Source: G965216905 sp965216905 (GTDB lineage Bacteria > Actinomycetota > Acidimicrobiia > Spongiisociales > ZC4RG35). From it: a DNA stretch of 64,000 bases. Both the position numbers and the translations under genes were made by a program. The stretch is from NCBI GenBank assembly GCA_965216905.1, contig OZ244213.1, forward strand, positions 186,001 through 250,000, in the 5' to 3' direction. Of this stretch, positions 51,953 through 59,838 are shown piece after piece; positions within the stretch are counted from its first letter, which is position 1, and every line of letters begins with the position of its first letter. The notes beneath the pieces are model-generated. The model was not told the DNA's origin, searched no databases, and worked only from the letters and a program-made list of their open reading frames with translations.

Positions 51953-54424
51953 TCATGACCGAAGGCAGTCCATGTCCGGGTCGAACACCGGATGAGCGGT
52001 GACCACCGCCCGTTGCCGGGCGCCGAACCACACCACGTCGACGTCAGTACCTTCGGCCGTGAGATCCGCAGGGAGATAGCCGAAGGCGATCTGTCGACCG
52101 ATCGAGTACGAATGGTTGGAACTGGTCACGTACCCGACACATCGGCCGGCGGCGACAACGGGCTCGCCACCCATGGCCACGGCCTCCGCGTCCTCGAACA
52201 CCAGACACGACCATCGCTTGTCGGGTTCGTTCGCGACCAACTCCCGGCACGCGTCGGAGCCGATGAACGGCCCCTTGTCCAACCGGACCGTCCAACCGAG
52301 CCCACTCTCGTAGGCGCTGTATTCGGTATGGACGTCGGTTCCCCATGCCGGGTAGCCCTTCTCGAGACGGAGCGAGTCGAACGCCCCTTGACCGACGGGC
52401 CGGATCCCCAGATCCTGGCCGGCCTCCCAGAGGGCGTCCCAAACACTCAGGGCGGCGTCGACGGGAACGTGCAGCTCCCAGCCCAGCTCCCCCACGTACG
52501 AGATGCGGAGGGCCAGCACATGCGCCATCCCGATGTCGATCCACCGACCGGTGAAAAACGGAAACGCGTCGTTGGAGACGTCCGCCGAGGTGACCCGCTG
52601 CAGAACCCTGCGGGCGTTGGGACCCCACAGACCCAGGCAGGTCATCGATGCGGACACGTCCGTCACGGTGACCCGGTCGGAGCTGCGCACGTGCCCACTC
52701 ACCCAATCGAGATCCATCGGGCGAGTCCCTTCCCCCACGAACATCCACACGCGATCCTCGTCCACTCGCATGACGGCCAGGTCACGGCGCACGCCGCCCC
52801 TGTGGTCGAGCCAGGTCGTGTACACGATGCGTCCGACGCCACGATCCACCCGATTCGCACAGAGGTGCTCGGCGAAGACGCCGGCGTCGCGGCCCCGCAG
52901 CTCGATGATCGAAAGGCCGTCGAGATCGAACAGCCCCACCTTCTCCCGAGTGATCAGATGCTCGGCACCCTGGATCGGCGACCAGTGCTCGGCCGCCCAG
53001 CCCTCGCGCGACGGGATCCGCTCGGCATACCGTTCGATCAGGTCACGGTTGGTCTCGTACCAGTTGGGCAGCTCGATCCCTGCGAACACCGTGAACTCGG
53101 CCTCCAGGTCGCGATGCCGGCTGTCGAATGGCGTTCTCCGAACGTTGCGGGGCGTGGTTGGCGGCTGTCGCGGGTGGAGGATCTCGTACACCTCCCGATA
53201 GTTGCGATCACAGACCGCCCGGATGAACGCCGGTGTGGTCTGATACCCGGCGAATCGCGCCACGTGGACACTACGGGGATCCCACTCGGGAGCACCCTCC
53301 ACCATCCACTCGGTGAGCAGCTTGGCCACCCCGGCAGCGTGCGTCAGCCACGAGGCGACCGCCACCCACAGCCCGGCAGGCCCGGCGGGCCCGATGATCG
53401 GCATGCCGTCGACGCTGAAGGCGAACATCCCGTTCATCCGCTCTGGGAACCCGCTCGGATCGAGCCCCCGGAACATGGGGAAGAGACGCTGGGCCGCGTC
53501 CCAAGCGGCACCTCCGAAGTCCCCTGGCGTGAAGTCGTGAATGGCGGACCGACCCACGTCGTGCGGCGACACCCGACGCGGGGTATGGAGGTAGCTCCCG
53601 ATTCCGTAGCGATTCCAGTGCTGCCGGAAGTACAACGCCGAGTCGAGATCCCTCACCGACGGAAACGTGGCCTCGTGGGACGGTTCGGCCGGGTCGAATC
53701 CGCCCATCTCGGGCAGAGGTCCGGTCACGACGTATTGGTGCTCGTAGGCCTGGAGCGGAAGCGGCACCCCGACCCGATCCGCCAGCACCGGCCCCCAGAT
53801 GTTCGTGCAGAGCACCACCGTCTCGGCCTCGATGCGGGGCTGCTCGGGATCGTCGGTGAGAACGGCACTGACTCGCCCGTTGGTCACCTCGAGGTCCACC
53901 ACCTCGACGCCTCCTCGGAACTCGACCGCACCGTTGCGCGCCGCCTCGCGCTGGATGGCACCGTTGAGGTGCGGGGACGCCACCAGTTGGCCGGCGGGGA
54001 CGAAGATCGAACCCTCCATCGCCGACGGGTCCAGCATGGGCACCCGCTCCGCTGTCTCGGTCGCATCGAGCAGATGCGCTTCGGCGCCGAAGCTCTTCGC
54101 CTCACCGGCCAAACGGATGAGATCACGCATCCGTCGCTCCGTCACGGCGACATCGACGGTGCCGACCTCGTTCACGGTGATGCGATCGTCCGCGTAATCG
54201 GCGAGAGAGGAGAACCGTCCGGCACCGTAGAGGGCCATCTGGGTGAGGAGCTTGTTGTGGCTCAAGGCAACCACGCCGCCGGGTGCATGCGAGGTCGAGC
54301 CATCGTTGTGAACGACCGGTCCCTTGTCGACGACGAGCACATCTCGCCATCCCTGCTCGGCGAGATGGAGCGCAACCGAGGAACCGACGATGCCGGATCC
54401 GACGATGACCACTTTGAATCCCAT
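51953..54424 (-). CDS. FAD-dependent dimethylglycine/sarcosine dehydrogenase-like protein with GcvT domains
   Basis: An 823-residue protein. The N-terminal DAO fold (1 to about 430) has VVIVGSGIVGSSVALHLAEQ and the active-site region GSTSHAPGGVVALSH. FAO-type and GcvT domains follow (about 440-823), with HLITREKVGLFDLDGLS and FDSLRLEKGYPAWG. Family members oxidise N-methyl groups and transfer formaldehyde to THF in the GcvT domain, giving 5,10-methylene-THF. Dimethylglycine or sarcosine is the likely substrate. Divergent from soxA; a TACGAT box (54459-54454) lies upstream of the ATG. Confidence 0.9.
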   Translation of the reverse strand: MGFKVVIVGSGIVGSSVALHLAEQGWRDVLVVDKGPVVHNDGSTSHAPGGVVALSHNKLLTQMALYGAGRFSSLADYADDRITVNEVGTVDVAVTERRMRDLIRLAGEAKSFGAEAHLLDATETAERVPMLDPSAMEGSIFVPAGQLVASPHLNGAIQREAARNGAVEFRGGVEVVDLEVTNGRVSAVLTDDPEQPRIEAETVVLCTNIWGPVLADRVGVPLPLQAYEHQYVVTGPLPEMGGFDPAEPSHEATFPSVRDLDSALYFRQHWNRYGIGSYLHTPRRVSPHDVGRSAIHDFTPGDFGGAAWDAAQRLFPMFRGLDPSGFPERMNGMFAFSVDGMPIIGPAGPAGLWVAVASWLTHAAGVAKLLTEWMVEGAPEWDPRSVHVARFAGYQTTPAFIRAVCDRNYREVYEILHPRQPPTTPRNVRRTPFDSRHRDLEAEFTVFAGIELPNWYETNRDLIERYAERIPSREGWAAEHWSPIQGAEHLITREKVGLFDLDGLSIIELRGRDAGVFAEHLCANRVDRGVGRIVYTTWLDHRGGVRRDLAVMRVDEDRVWMFVGEGTRPMDLDWVSGHVRSSDRVTVTDVSASMTCLGLWGPNARRVLQRVTSADVSNDAFPFFTGRWIDIGMAHVLALRISYVGELGWELHVPVDAALSVWDALWEAGQDLGIRPVGQGAFDSLRLEKGYPAWGTDVHTEYSAYESGLGWTVRLDKGPFIGSDACRELVANEPDKRWSCLVFEDAEAVAMGGEPVVAAGRCVGYVTSSNHSYSIGRQIAFGYLPADLTAEGTDVDVVWFGARQRAVVTAHPVFDPDMDCLRS

Positions 54425-54523
54425 GACGCCCCTCGGTACCGACTGCGGCGCGCATCGTAGAGGAACTCCGACTTCACCGTCCTCGGAAGCGGGCAGCCCA
54501 GCCCGGCCGGTCACGCCGGGTCG

Positions 54524-54529
54524 TATGAT
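54524..54529 (+). promoter_or_regulatory. Leaderless -10 box of the sox operon
   Basis: TATGAT seven bases before ATG 54537, back to back with the TACGAT box of the FAD-GcvT gene, so the 112-bp region drives both operons. Confidence 0.5.
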
Positions 54530-54536
54530 CCGGCGG

Positions 54537-56708
54537 ATGCGGCTGGTGTCCAACGGCGTGGCGATCGACATCGACGACGGCGACACGGTGCTCATCACCC
54601 AGCTGAGGGCCGGGCAGTTCCCTCCCGGATCCCTGTGCCTCACCGGAGACTGCGGCAACTGCCTCGCCACCGTCGACGGAATGCCCTATACCCGCACCTG
54701 CCAGACCCCGGCCCGTCCGGGGATGGTCGTCGTCTCACATGCCGCCGACCGGGAGCCACCGCTCCCGTCGCGAACCGTCGGCACGGAACCGACGGTTCGA
54801 CACCGTCACGAACGACTGGTCGTGATCGGCGGCGACCCGGCCGCTCCGAGGAAGAAGAGGCGGGCAGTGCGGTTCGATCCGGCAACCGGAGACCGCGTCG
54901 TCGGCGTCTACCCGGGGCGGCGAGTCGTCACCGTCGAGGATGATGTCGTCAACGTCATCGACGCCGAGCGAGTCGTTGTGGCAACGGAGCGGATGGACAT
55001 CCACCCCGTGTGCCCGGGCAGTCGGCTCTCCGGGATTCTCACCCCGTCGGCGGCGCGATCGCTGGCAGCGACCGATGTGGATCTCGGTCGAGTGGTGGCG
55101 GTGGGCGACCCGGTGGAAGGGTTCGAGGATCGCCGGGTCGACGGCCGGCTCGTCCGGTTCGAAGGCCGCGGACGAGTCGAGGCGGTGGTCGTGGTCGGAG
55201 ACGACGGGACGGAGACCGTGCATCCGTGCGACACCGTCGTCGTCAACCTTGGCACCGTATCCCGGGACATGTTCGGGCGCATGGGCGCACCCGAGGTGGA
55301 GACGGTCGGAACGATGACCGAGCCGGACGAGGTGCCCGCCCTCCCCGATCAAGGGGTGGTGTGTCCCTGCTCGGACGTCTCCATGTCCGACCTGGCCGGC
55401 GTCGCCGATCGCGGGTTCGTCGAGCTCGAGTTGCTCAAGCGGGCAACCCTGGCGGGCACCGGAACCTGTCAAGGACGGGCCTGCCTCCCCTATCTCCGAT
55501 CGTTTGTCGCTCAGCGCACCGCAGCTCCCCGACCGGCACCGTTCACTGCACGTCCGGTGGGCGTCCAGCCGACGATGGGCGAGATCGCGGCCGGATGGCA
55601 CCCCCCGGCCTTTCGGAGGACGACGATCGACCCGGCGCATCGAGCGGCCGGTGCCGTGATGGATCGGTTCGGCGGTTGGTGGCGACCGTGGCACTACGGC
55701 GACGTGACGGCCGAGTACTGGGCCGTGAGAGAAGCCGTCTCGATCGGCGACGTCTCCACGTTGGGCAAGCTGGTCGTGGCCGGACCCGATACCGAGTCGT
55801 TCCTCGATCGCATCTACCCGGTCCCGGTGTCCGACCTGTCCGATGGGCGCTCGCGCTATGTGCTCGTCCTCGATGAGGCCGGGTACGTGATCGACGACGG
55901 TTTGGTGTGTCGGGACGAAGACCGGTTCTATCTGACGTTCACCACCGGCGGCGCTTCCGCTGCGGAGGCGTGGCTCCGCGACTGGGCAGACACCTGGGAG
56001 GCCGACGTCCGCATCCTCGACCGAACGGCATCGCTGGGTGCCATCAACGTCACCGGACCCCTGGCAACCGACCTGCTCGAACGCATGGGTGCGACCGACC
56101 TGCCGCGCTTCATGCGGCACGATCGAGGCGAGATCGCCGACGTGCCATGCCGAGTGCTGCGGCTCTCGTTCACCGGCGAAGTCTCATACGAGCTCCATCA
56201 TCCGGTGGATCGATCGGCCGAACTGTGGAAGGCGCTCATCGAGACCGGGAGGGATTTGGGCATCAAGCCGCATGGGCTCGACGCACTCTTCACGCTCCGC
56301 CTCGAGAAGGGCCACATCCTCATCGGAATGGACACCGAGCCCGATTCGACGCCGAAGCGGTTGGGCATGGAGTGGGCCGCGGAGGTCGACCCCGACCGAT
56401 CGGCCGGACGCGACTACGTCGGACGGGAGGGAGTGGTCCGCACCTCGGCCATCCCACCAGATCGAACGCTCGTCGGTCTCGCCATGGACGGCCGGCCGCC
56501 GCCGGAGGGCTCGATCATCCGACTCGGCGGGTCGGTGGCCGGTCATGTGACGTCCTCCCGATGGTCGCCCGTCCTGGGTCATACGGTGATGCTCGGCTGG
56601 GTGCGGACCGACCGTGCGACGCCGAGCGTGGTGGAGGTCGACGACGATGAGGCGCTGATCGTCGATACACCCTTCTTCGACCCGTCCGGGGAGCGAGCCC
56701 GTGTCTGA
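54537..56708 (+). CDS. soxA: Sarcosine oxidase alpha subunit-like protein with a reduced nucleotide-binding domain
   Basis: 723 residues, against roughly 950-1000 for usual SoxA. The N-terminal [2Fe-2S] ferredoxin-like domain is CLTGDCGNC with a fourth Cys in TRTCQTPARPGM. The middle part (about 90-270) aligns with the FAD/NAD domain, but the glycine motif is degraded to LVVIGGDPAAPRKK. The BFD-like [2Fe-2S] block is VCPCSDVSMSDL and GTCQGRACL. A C-terminal GcvT domain (about 360-723) transfers the methyl carbon to THF. First gene of soxAGBD. Confidence 0.87.
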   Translation: MRLVSNGVAIDIDDGDTVLITQLRAGQFPPGSLCLTGDCGNCLATVDGMPYTRTCQTPARPGMVVVSHAADREPPLPSRTVGTEPTVRHRHERLVVIGGDPAAPRKKRRAVRFDPATGDRVVGVYPGRRVVTVEDDVVNVIDAERVVVATERMDIHPVCPGSRLSGILTPSAARSLAATDVDLGRVVAVGDPVEGFEDRRVDGRLVRFEGRGRVEAVVVVGDDGTETVHPCDTVVVNLGTVSRDMFGRMGAPEVETVGTMTEPDEVPALPDQGVVCPCSDVSMSDLAGVADRGFVELELLKRATLAGTGTCQGRACLPYLRSFVAQRTAAPRPAPFTARPVGVQPTMGEIAAGWHPPAFRRTTIDPAHRAAGAVMDRFGGWWRPWHYGDVTAEYWAVREAVSIGDVSTLGKLVVAGPDTESFLDRIYPVPVSDLSDGRSRYVLVLDEAGYVIDDGLVCRDEDRFYLTFTTGGASAAEAWLRDWADTWEADVRILDRTASLGAINVTGPLATDLLERMGATDLPRFMRHDRGEIADVPCRVLRLSFTGEVSYELHHPVDRSAELWKALIETGRDLGIKPHGLDALFTLRLEKGHILIGMDTEPDSTPKRLGMEWAAEVDPDRSAGRDYVGREGVVRTSAIPPDRTLVGLAMDGRPPPEGSIIRLGGSVAGHVTSSRWSPVLGHTVMLGWVRTDRATPSVVEVDDDEALIVDTPFFDPSGERARV

Positions 56709-57087
56709 GATCGTGCACTGCGTCCGACTGGCCGCCCGAGCAGACGCGCTCGACCGGCTCGACGCGCCCGATGGGTCGGTCCTCCGCCTGGCTCCCGACG
56801 AAGCGCTCGTGCTGGACGTCTCGATCGACGAAATCGGTATCGACGATCCCGATGCGATCGTGGTTTCGGAGACCGGATACGTGGGGATCCGGTCGGACGT
56901 CGACACCGTGAGCCGATTCCTCGGTGCGGGAGCCGATTTCGTGCTGGTCGACCGCGATCCCGGGCTCACCCAGGGAATGGTGGCGGAACTCCCCATCAAG
57001 ATCTGGCGTGTTGAGGACCGGTGCCTGGTGATGGCGCCGACCCCCTTCGCCGACGAGCTGGCCGAACGTTTCGGAGCGATGACGTGA
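56701..57087 (+). CDS. soxG: Sarcosine oxidase gamma subunit-like protein
   Basis: A 128-residue small subunit. It aligns loosely with SoxG and the GcvT-related fold (ETGYVGIRSDVDTVSRFLG and LPIKIWRVEDRCLVMAPTPF). Gamma subunits are structural parts of heterotetrameric sarcosine oxidase. It begins with GTG inside the soxA end and ends overlapping soxB (GTGA). The assignment rests mostly on position. Confidence 0.7.
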   Translation: MSEIVHCVRLAARADALDRLDAPDGSVLRLAPDEALVLDVSIDEIGIDDPDAIVVSETGYVGIRSDVDTVSRFLGAGADFVLVDRDPGLTQGMVAELPIKIWRVEDRCLVMAPTPFADELAERFGAMT

Positions 57088-58295
57088 ACGAGTTCGTGGA
57101 ACGTCAGATCGATCTTCGCTGGAACGAGCCGCGGTCGACGTACGACGTCGTCATCATCGGCGGCGGGGGCCACGGGCTGGCCATCGCCTACTACTTGGCG
57201 ACCCGTCACCGGATCACGAACGTGGCGGTGCTGGAACGCGGCTACATCGGCTCCGGGAACTCGGGCCGCAACACCACCATCATTCGCGCCAACTACGGCA
57301 TTCCCGAATCGGTGGCGTTCTACCAGCGGAGCCTGGAGCTGTACGCCGGTCTCGAGTTCGAAATGGACCGCTGGCTCATGCACGCCGAGAAAGGTCTCCT
57401 GTGGCTGGCGCATACCGAAATGGGATGCAGGACCGAACGGGCGCGAGCCATGATGAACACGGCATGCGGGTCGGTCACCCATTACGTGGAGCCGGCTGAG
57501 GTTGCCGCGATCTGTCCTCAGATCGACCTCTCCGGAGGCGGCCGCTACCCGGTGATGGGCGGCTCGTATCACCCGCATGCGGCGACTGCCCGTCACGACC
57601 GAGTCGTGTGGGCGTTCGCCGAGGGTGCGATGCGCGAGGGGGTTCACGTTCACCAACGCACCCCGGTGACCGGCCTCGTCGTCGACACCGATCGAGTGGT
57701 CGGTGTGCAGACACCCCACGGACCGATCGGGGCGGGAACCGTCGTGAGCGCAGTGGGAGGTCAGGTCTCCCAAATCGGCGCGATAGCCGGTGTCCGGCTC
57801 CCCATCCGGACGCATCCACTCCAGGCGTTCGTCACGAATCACTATCAGCGAACCTTCGACGGCATCGTCGCCTCGGCGGAGTTGACCTTCTACGTCTCGC
57901 AGACGGCCCGGGGCGAGATGTTGCTCGGGGCGGAGATCGACAGACAACCCGGCTACGACTACCGATCCACCTACGAGTACTTGCGAAACACCAGCGGCAA
58001 AGCGCTGACACTGCTTCCGTTTCTGCGGGACCTGCGAATCCTGCGCCAGTGGGCAGGAGTGTGTGACATGACCCCGGATTCGTCACCGATCCTCGGAGAG
58101 ACGGGAGTCGAAGGCTTCCTCGTTTCGACCGGATGGGGCACGTGGGGGTTCAAGGCGATCCCGGCGGCAGGTGAACAGATGGCCGAGCTGATCGCCACCG
58201 GGGAACCGCCCGACCTCATCGCCCCCTTCGGACTCGGCCGGTTCGCCGGTGATCGGCTGCTGGCCGACGCCGGTTCGACGGGGACCCAGCACTGA
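57084..58295 (+). CDS. soxB: Sarcosine oxidase beta subunit
   Basis: A 403-residue FAD oxidoreductase of the DAO family. The dinucleotide motif is YDVVIIGGGGHGLAIAYYLA, followed by YIGSGNSGRNTTIIRANYG and the C-terminal FAD-contact GFLVSTGWGTWGFKAIPAAG. This is the subunit that oxidises sarcosine to glycine. Between soxG and soxD with overlapping stop and start codons. Confidence 0.93.
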   Translation: MNEFVERQIDLRWNEPRSTYDVVIIGGGGHGLAIAYYLATRHRITNVAVLERGYIGSGNSGRNTTIIRANYGIPESVAFYQRSLELYAGLEFEMDRWLMHAEKGLLWLAHTEMGCRTERARAMMNTACGSVTHYVEPAEVAAICPQIDLSGGGRYPVMGGSYHPHAATARHDRVVWAFAEGAMREGVHVHQRTPVTGLVVDTDRVVGVQTPHGPIGAGTVVSAVGGQVSQIGAIAGVRLPIRTHPLQAFVTNHYQRTFDGIVASAELTFYVSQTARGEMLLGAEIDRQPGYDYRSTYEYLRNTSGKALTLLPFLRDLRILRQWAGVCDMTPDSSPILGETGVEGFLVSTGWGTWGFKAIPAAGEQMAELIATGEPPDLIAPFGLGRFAGDRLLADAGSTGTQH

Positions 58296-58516
58296 TGGCA
58301 CTGATGCTCGACTGTCCGAACTGTGGCCGGCGGAGCGTGGAGGAGTTCGTCTACGGCGAGGTCCCCGACCGGGAGTGGGACGACATCGGCCGCGCCTTCA
58401 TGAAGATCAACCTCCCCGAACCAACGGTCGAACGGTGGTTCCACGCCTTCGGCTGCCGCCGCTGGCTCACCCTCACCCGAGACCGCTCCGGCGCCACCCC
58501 ACCACCAGGAACCTGA
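58295..58516 (+). CDS. soxD: Sarcosine oxidase delta subunit
   Basis: A 73-residue zinc-binding subunit. It has LDCPNCGRRSVEEF with Cys7 and Cys10, and the C-terminal His and Cys in WFHAFGCRRW, completing the usual metal site. ATG 58295 shares one base with the soxB stop. The order A-G-B-D differs from the common B-D-A-G. Confidence 0.9.
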   Translation: MALMLDCPNCGRRSVEEFVYGEVPDREWDDIGRAFMKINLPEPTVERWFHAFGCRRWLTLTRDRSGATPPPGT

Positions 58517-58527
58517 CCCAGCCAGGC

Positions 58528-58578
58528 TTTTTATCACCCAGAAGGGTGCCAAAACACCCTGTTGAGGTCGCGAGAACG
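58528..58578 (+). repeat. 51-bp intergenic repeat, copy B
   Basis: TTTTTATCACC, 23 bases, TTGAGGTCGCGAGAACG, starting 11 bases after the soxD stop. The inner part carries AGGGTG/CACCCT, a possible stem. The rest of the 250-bp gap (58517-58766) holds only this repeat and the two hairpins that follow. Confidence 0.8.
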
Positions 58579-58652
58579 GCGCCTGGGGGCGTCGGTTGGT
58601 CGAAGACGCGCCGGCCACGGGCGTGGCACCACGCATCATCCCCCGTTCTGTT

Positions 58653-58687
58653 GATCCGATCGGTACGTTTTCCGTACCGATCGGGTC
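58653..58687. terminator. Long palindromic hairpin
   Basis: CCGATCGGTACG (58656-58667), loop TTTTC, CGTACCGATCGG (58673-58684), with an outer extension GAT/GTC including one G-T pair. It sits three bases from the T run of the proX terminator. It may be a terminator for soxAGBD on the plus strand (no T run) or a protein-binding palindrome. Confidence 0.6.
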
Positions 58688-58689
58688 AT

Positions 58690-58730
58690 AAAAAGGAGGG
58701 ATCGGGGCCCGTGCCGTGGGCCCCGATCCC
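58690..58730 (-). terminator. Intrinsic terminator of the betaine-binding protein gene
   Basis: Minus strand: GGGATCGGGGCCC, loop, GGGCCCCGATCCC (58730-58698), a perfect 13-bp stem, followed by TCC and TTTTT (58694-58690). It lies 36 bases after the gene stop. A classical rho-independent terminator. Confidence 0.9.
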
Positions 58731-58766
58731 GGTTGGTGGTGGTCGGTGGTCAGTGTGGGCGGATGG

Positions 58767-59777
58767 TCAGCCCAGCCACGCCGACCAGACGTCCTTGTGG
58801 TTCTCGATCCACTCGGCGGCGACATCGGCCGGATCGCGTCCGTCGATCTCCACGCCGGGCAGCATCGACAGCTGATCGTCGGTGGTGATCTGGAACTTCT
58901 CGAGGAACGCATACACGGCCGGGTCCTTTTCGGCCAGCTGTGCCGACGCGGCCTTGATGATCACGTCCTCGGGATAGTCACAGTCGATGGCGGCGGTGTC
59001 TGCGTAGCAGTCCTCGGAGTACTCAGGCAGCGTCACGTTCACCAGGTCGTACTTGGCGACCGCGGCGGTGGGCGTCCACCAGTACAGAACGATCGGCTCC
59101 TCGGCGCTCACCGCACCGTCGACCTCGGCAACGGTGGCCGGCTCCGAACCGGAGAACTGGACCTCGAAGGGCAGCCCGAGGTTCTCGATGATCGCCTCGT
59201 CATACTGCGAGTACGACGGATCGGTCCCGAGGAAGCGGCCGTTGGGGGCAGTCTCGGCGGTGGCGAACAGCTCGGCCTTGGCCGGATCGGCGAAGCCCTC
59301 CCAGGTCGCCAGCTCGGGGTGCTCGTCGATCACGTAGGACGGGACGAACCAGCCGATCTTGCCAACCGCTCCCAGCTCCCCGATATCGACGACCGAGCCG
59401 TCATCGAACAGCGCCTGCTCGTCCTCGGTGATACCCGACGGCCAGATCTCCAGCACCGCGTCCAGCGAGCCGTCCGCCAGCCCCGTGAACATGGTGTTCT
59501 CGTCGATTTCGACGATCTCGACGGGGTTGCCCATTTCGGTCTCGATGATCTGCTTGGCCACCTCGGCATTGAGGGCAGAGGCCGTCCACGGATTGACGAC
59601 CAAACTGATCGCCTCTCCACCGGAAGCGGGCGCCTCCGGCTCGTCTTCGGCGGCAGGTTCCACGGTCTCGGTGTCGGACAGGGTTTCCTCCGAGGCCGCA
59701 TCGTCGGCTCCACCGCAGGCCACCAGGACCAGCATCAAGCCGAGCAGCAGCGCAAGAGTTCTCGTGTTTCTCGTCAT
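58767..59777 (-). CDS. proX: Glycine betaine/proline ABC transporter substrate-binding lipoprotein
   Basis: A 336-residue lipoprotein (lipobox LVLVAC, Cys21) with an acidic linker and an OpuAC-type domain. Likely aromatic-cage residues are visible in VVNPWTAS, EIWPSG and VLYWWTPTAA, which in this family enclose a quaternary ammonium group. It faces outward and delivers substrate to the permease encoded divergently. GAGGAG precedes ATG 59777. Strong terminator downstream. Glycine betaine is the most likely ligand; choline or carnitine cannot be excluded. Confidence 0.9.
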   Translation of the reverse strand: MTRNTRTLALLLGLMLVLVACGGADDAASEETLSDTETVEPAAEDEPEAPASGGEAISLVVNPWTASALNAEVAKQIIETEMGNPVEIVEIDENTMFTGLADGSLDAVLEIWPSGITEDEQALFDDGSVVDIGELGAVGKIGWFVPSYVIDEHPELATWEGFADPAKAELFATAETAPNGRFLGTDPSYSQYDEAIIENLGLPFEVQFSGSEPATVAEVDGAVSAEEPIVLYWWTPTAAVAKYDLVNVTLPEYSEDCYADTAAIDCDYPEDVIIKAASAQLAEKDPAVYAFLEKFQITTDDQLSMLPGVEIDGRDPADVAAEWIENHKDVWSAWLG

Positions 59778-59793
59778 CTGTGTCTCCTCGAAC

Positions 59794-59833
59794 CCCTCCC
59801 GACGGTCGCGGGAGGGTTAGCGCCGGTACATTA
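59794..59833. promoter_or_regulatory. Divergent betaine-transporter control region: shared -10 boxes and a hairpin
   Basis: TACATT (59827-59832, plus) lies six bases before ATG 59839. TAATGT (59833-59828, minus) faces the other way, so the two -10 boxes overlap within the palindrome GGTA-CAT-TACC. An 8-bp stem CCCTCCCG/CGGGAGGG (59794-59816) lies in the leader of the minus-strand gene. Confidence 0.55.
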
Positions 59834-59838
59834 CCGAC

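Noticed and set aside
51992..54460. Plus-strand open frame of over 800 codons opposite the FAD-GcvT gene
   Set aside because: Antisense of a clear FAD dehydrogenase gene, with the usual His/Gly/Arg bias.
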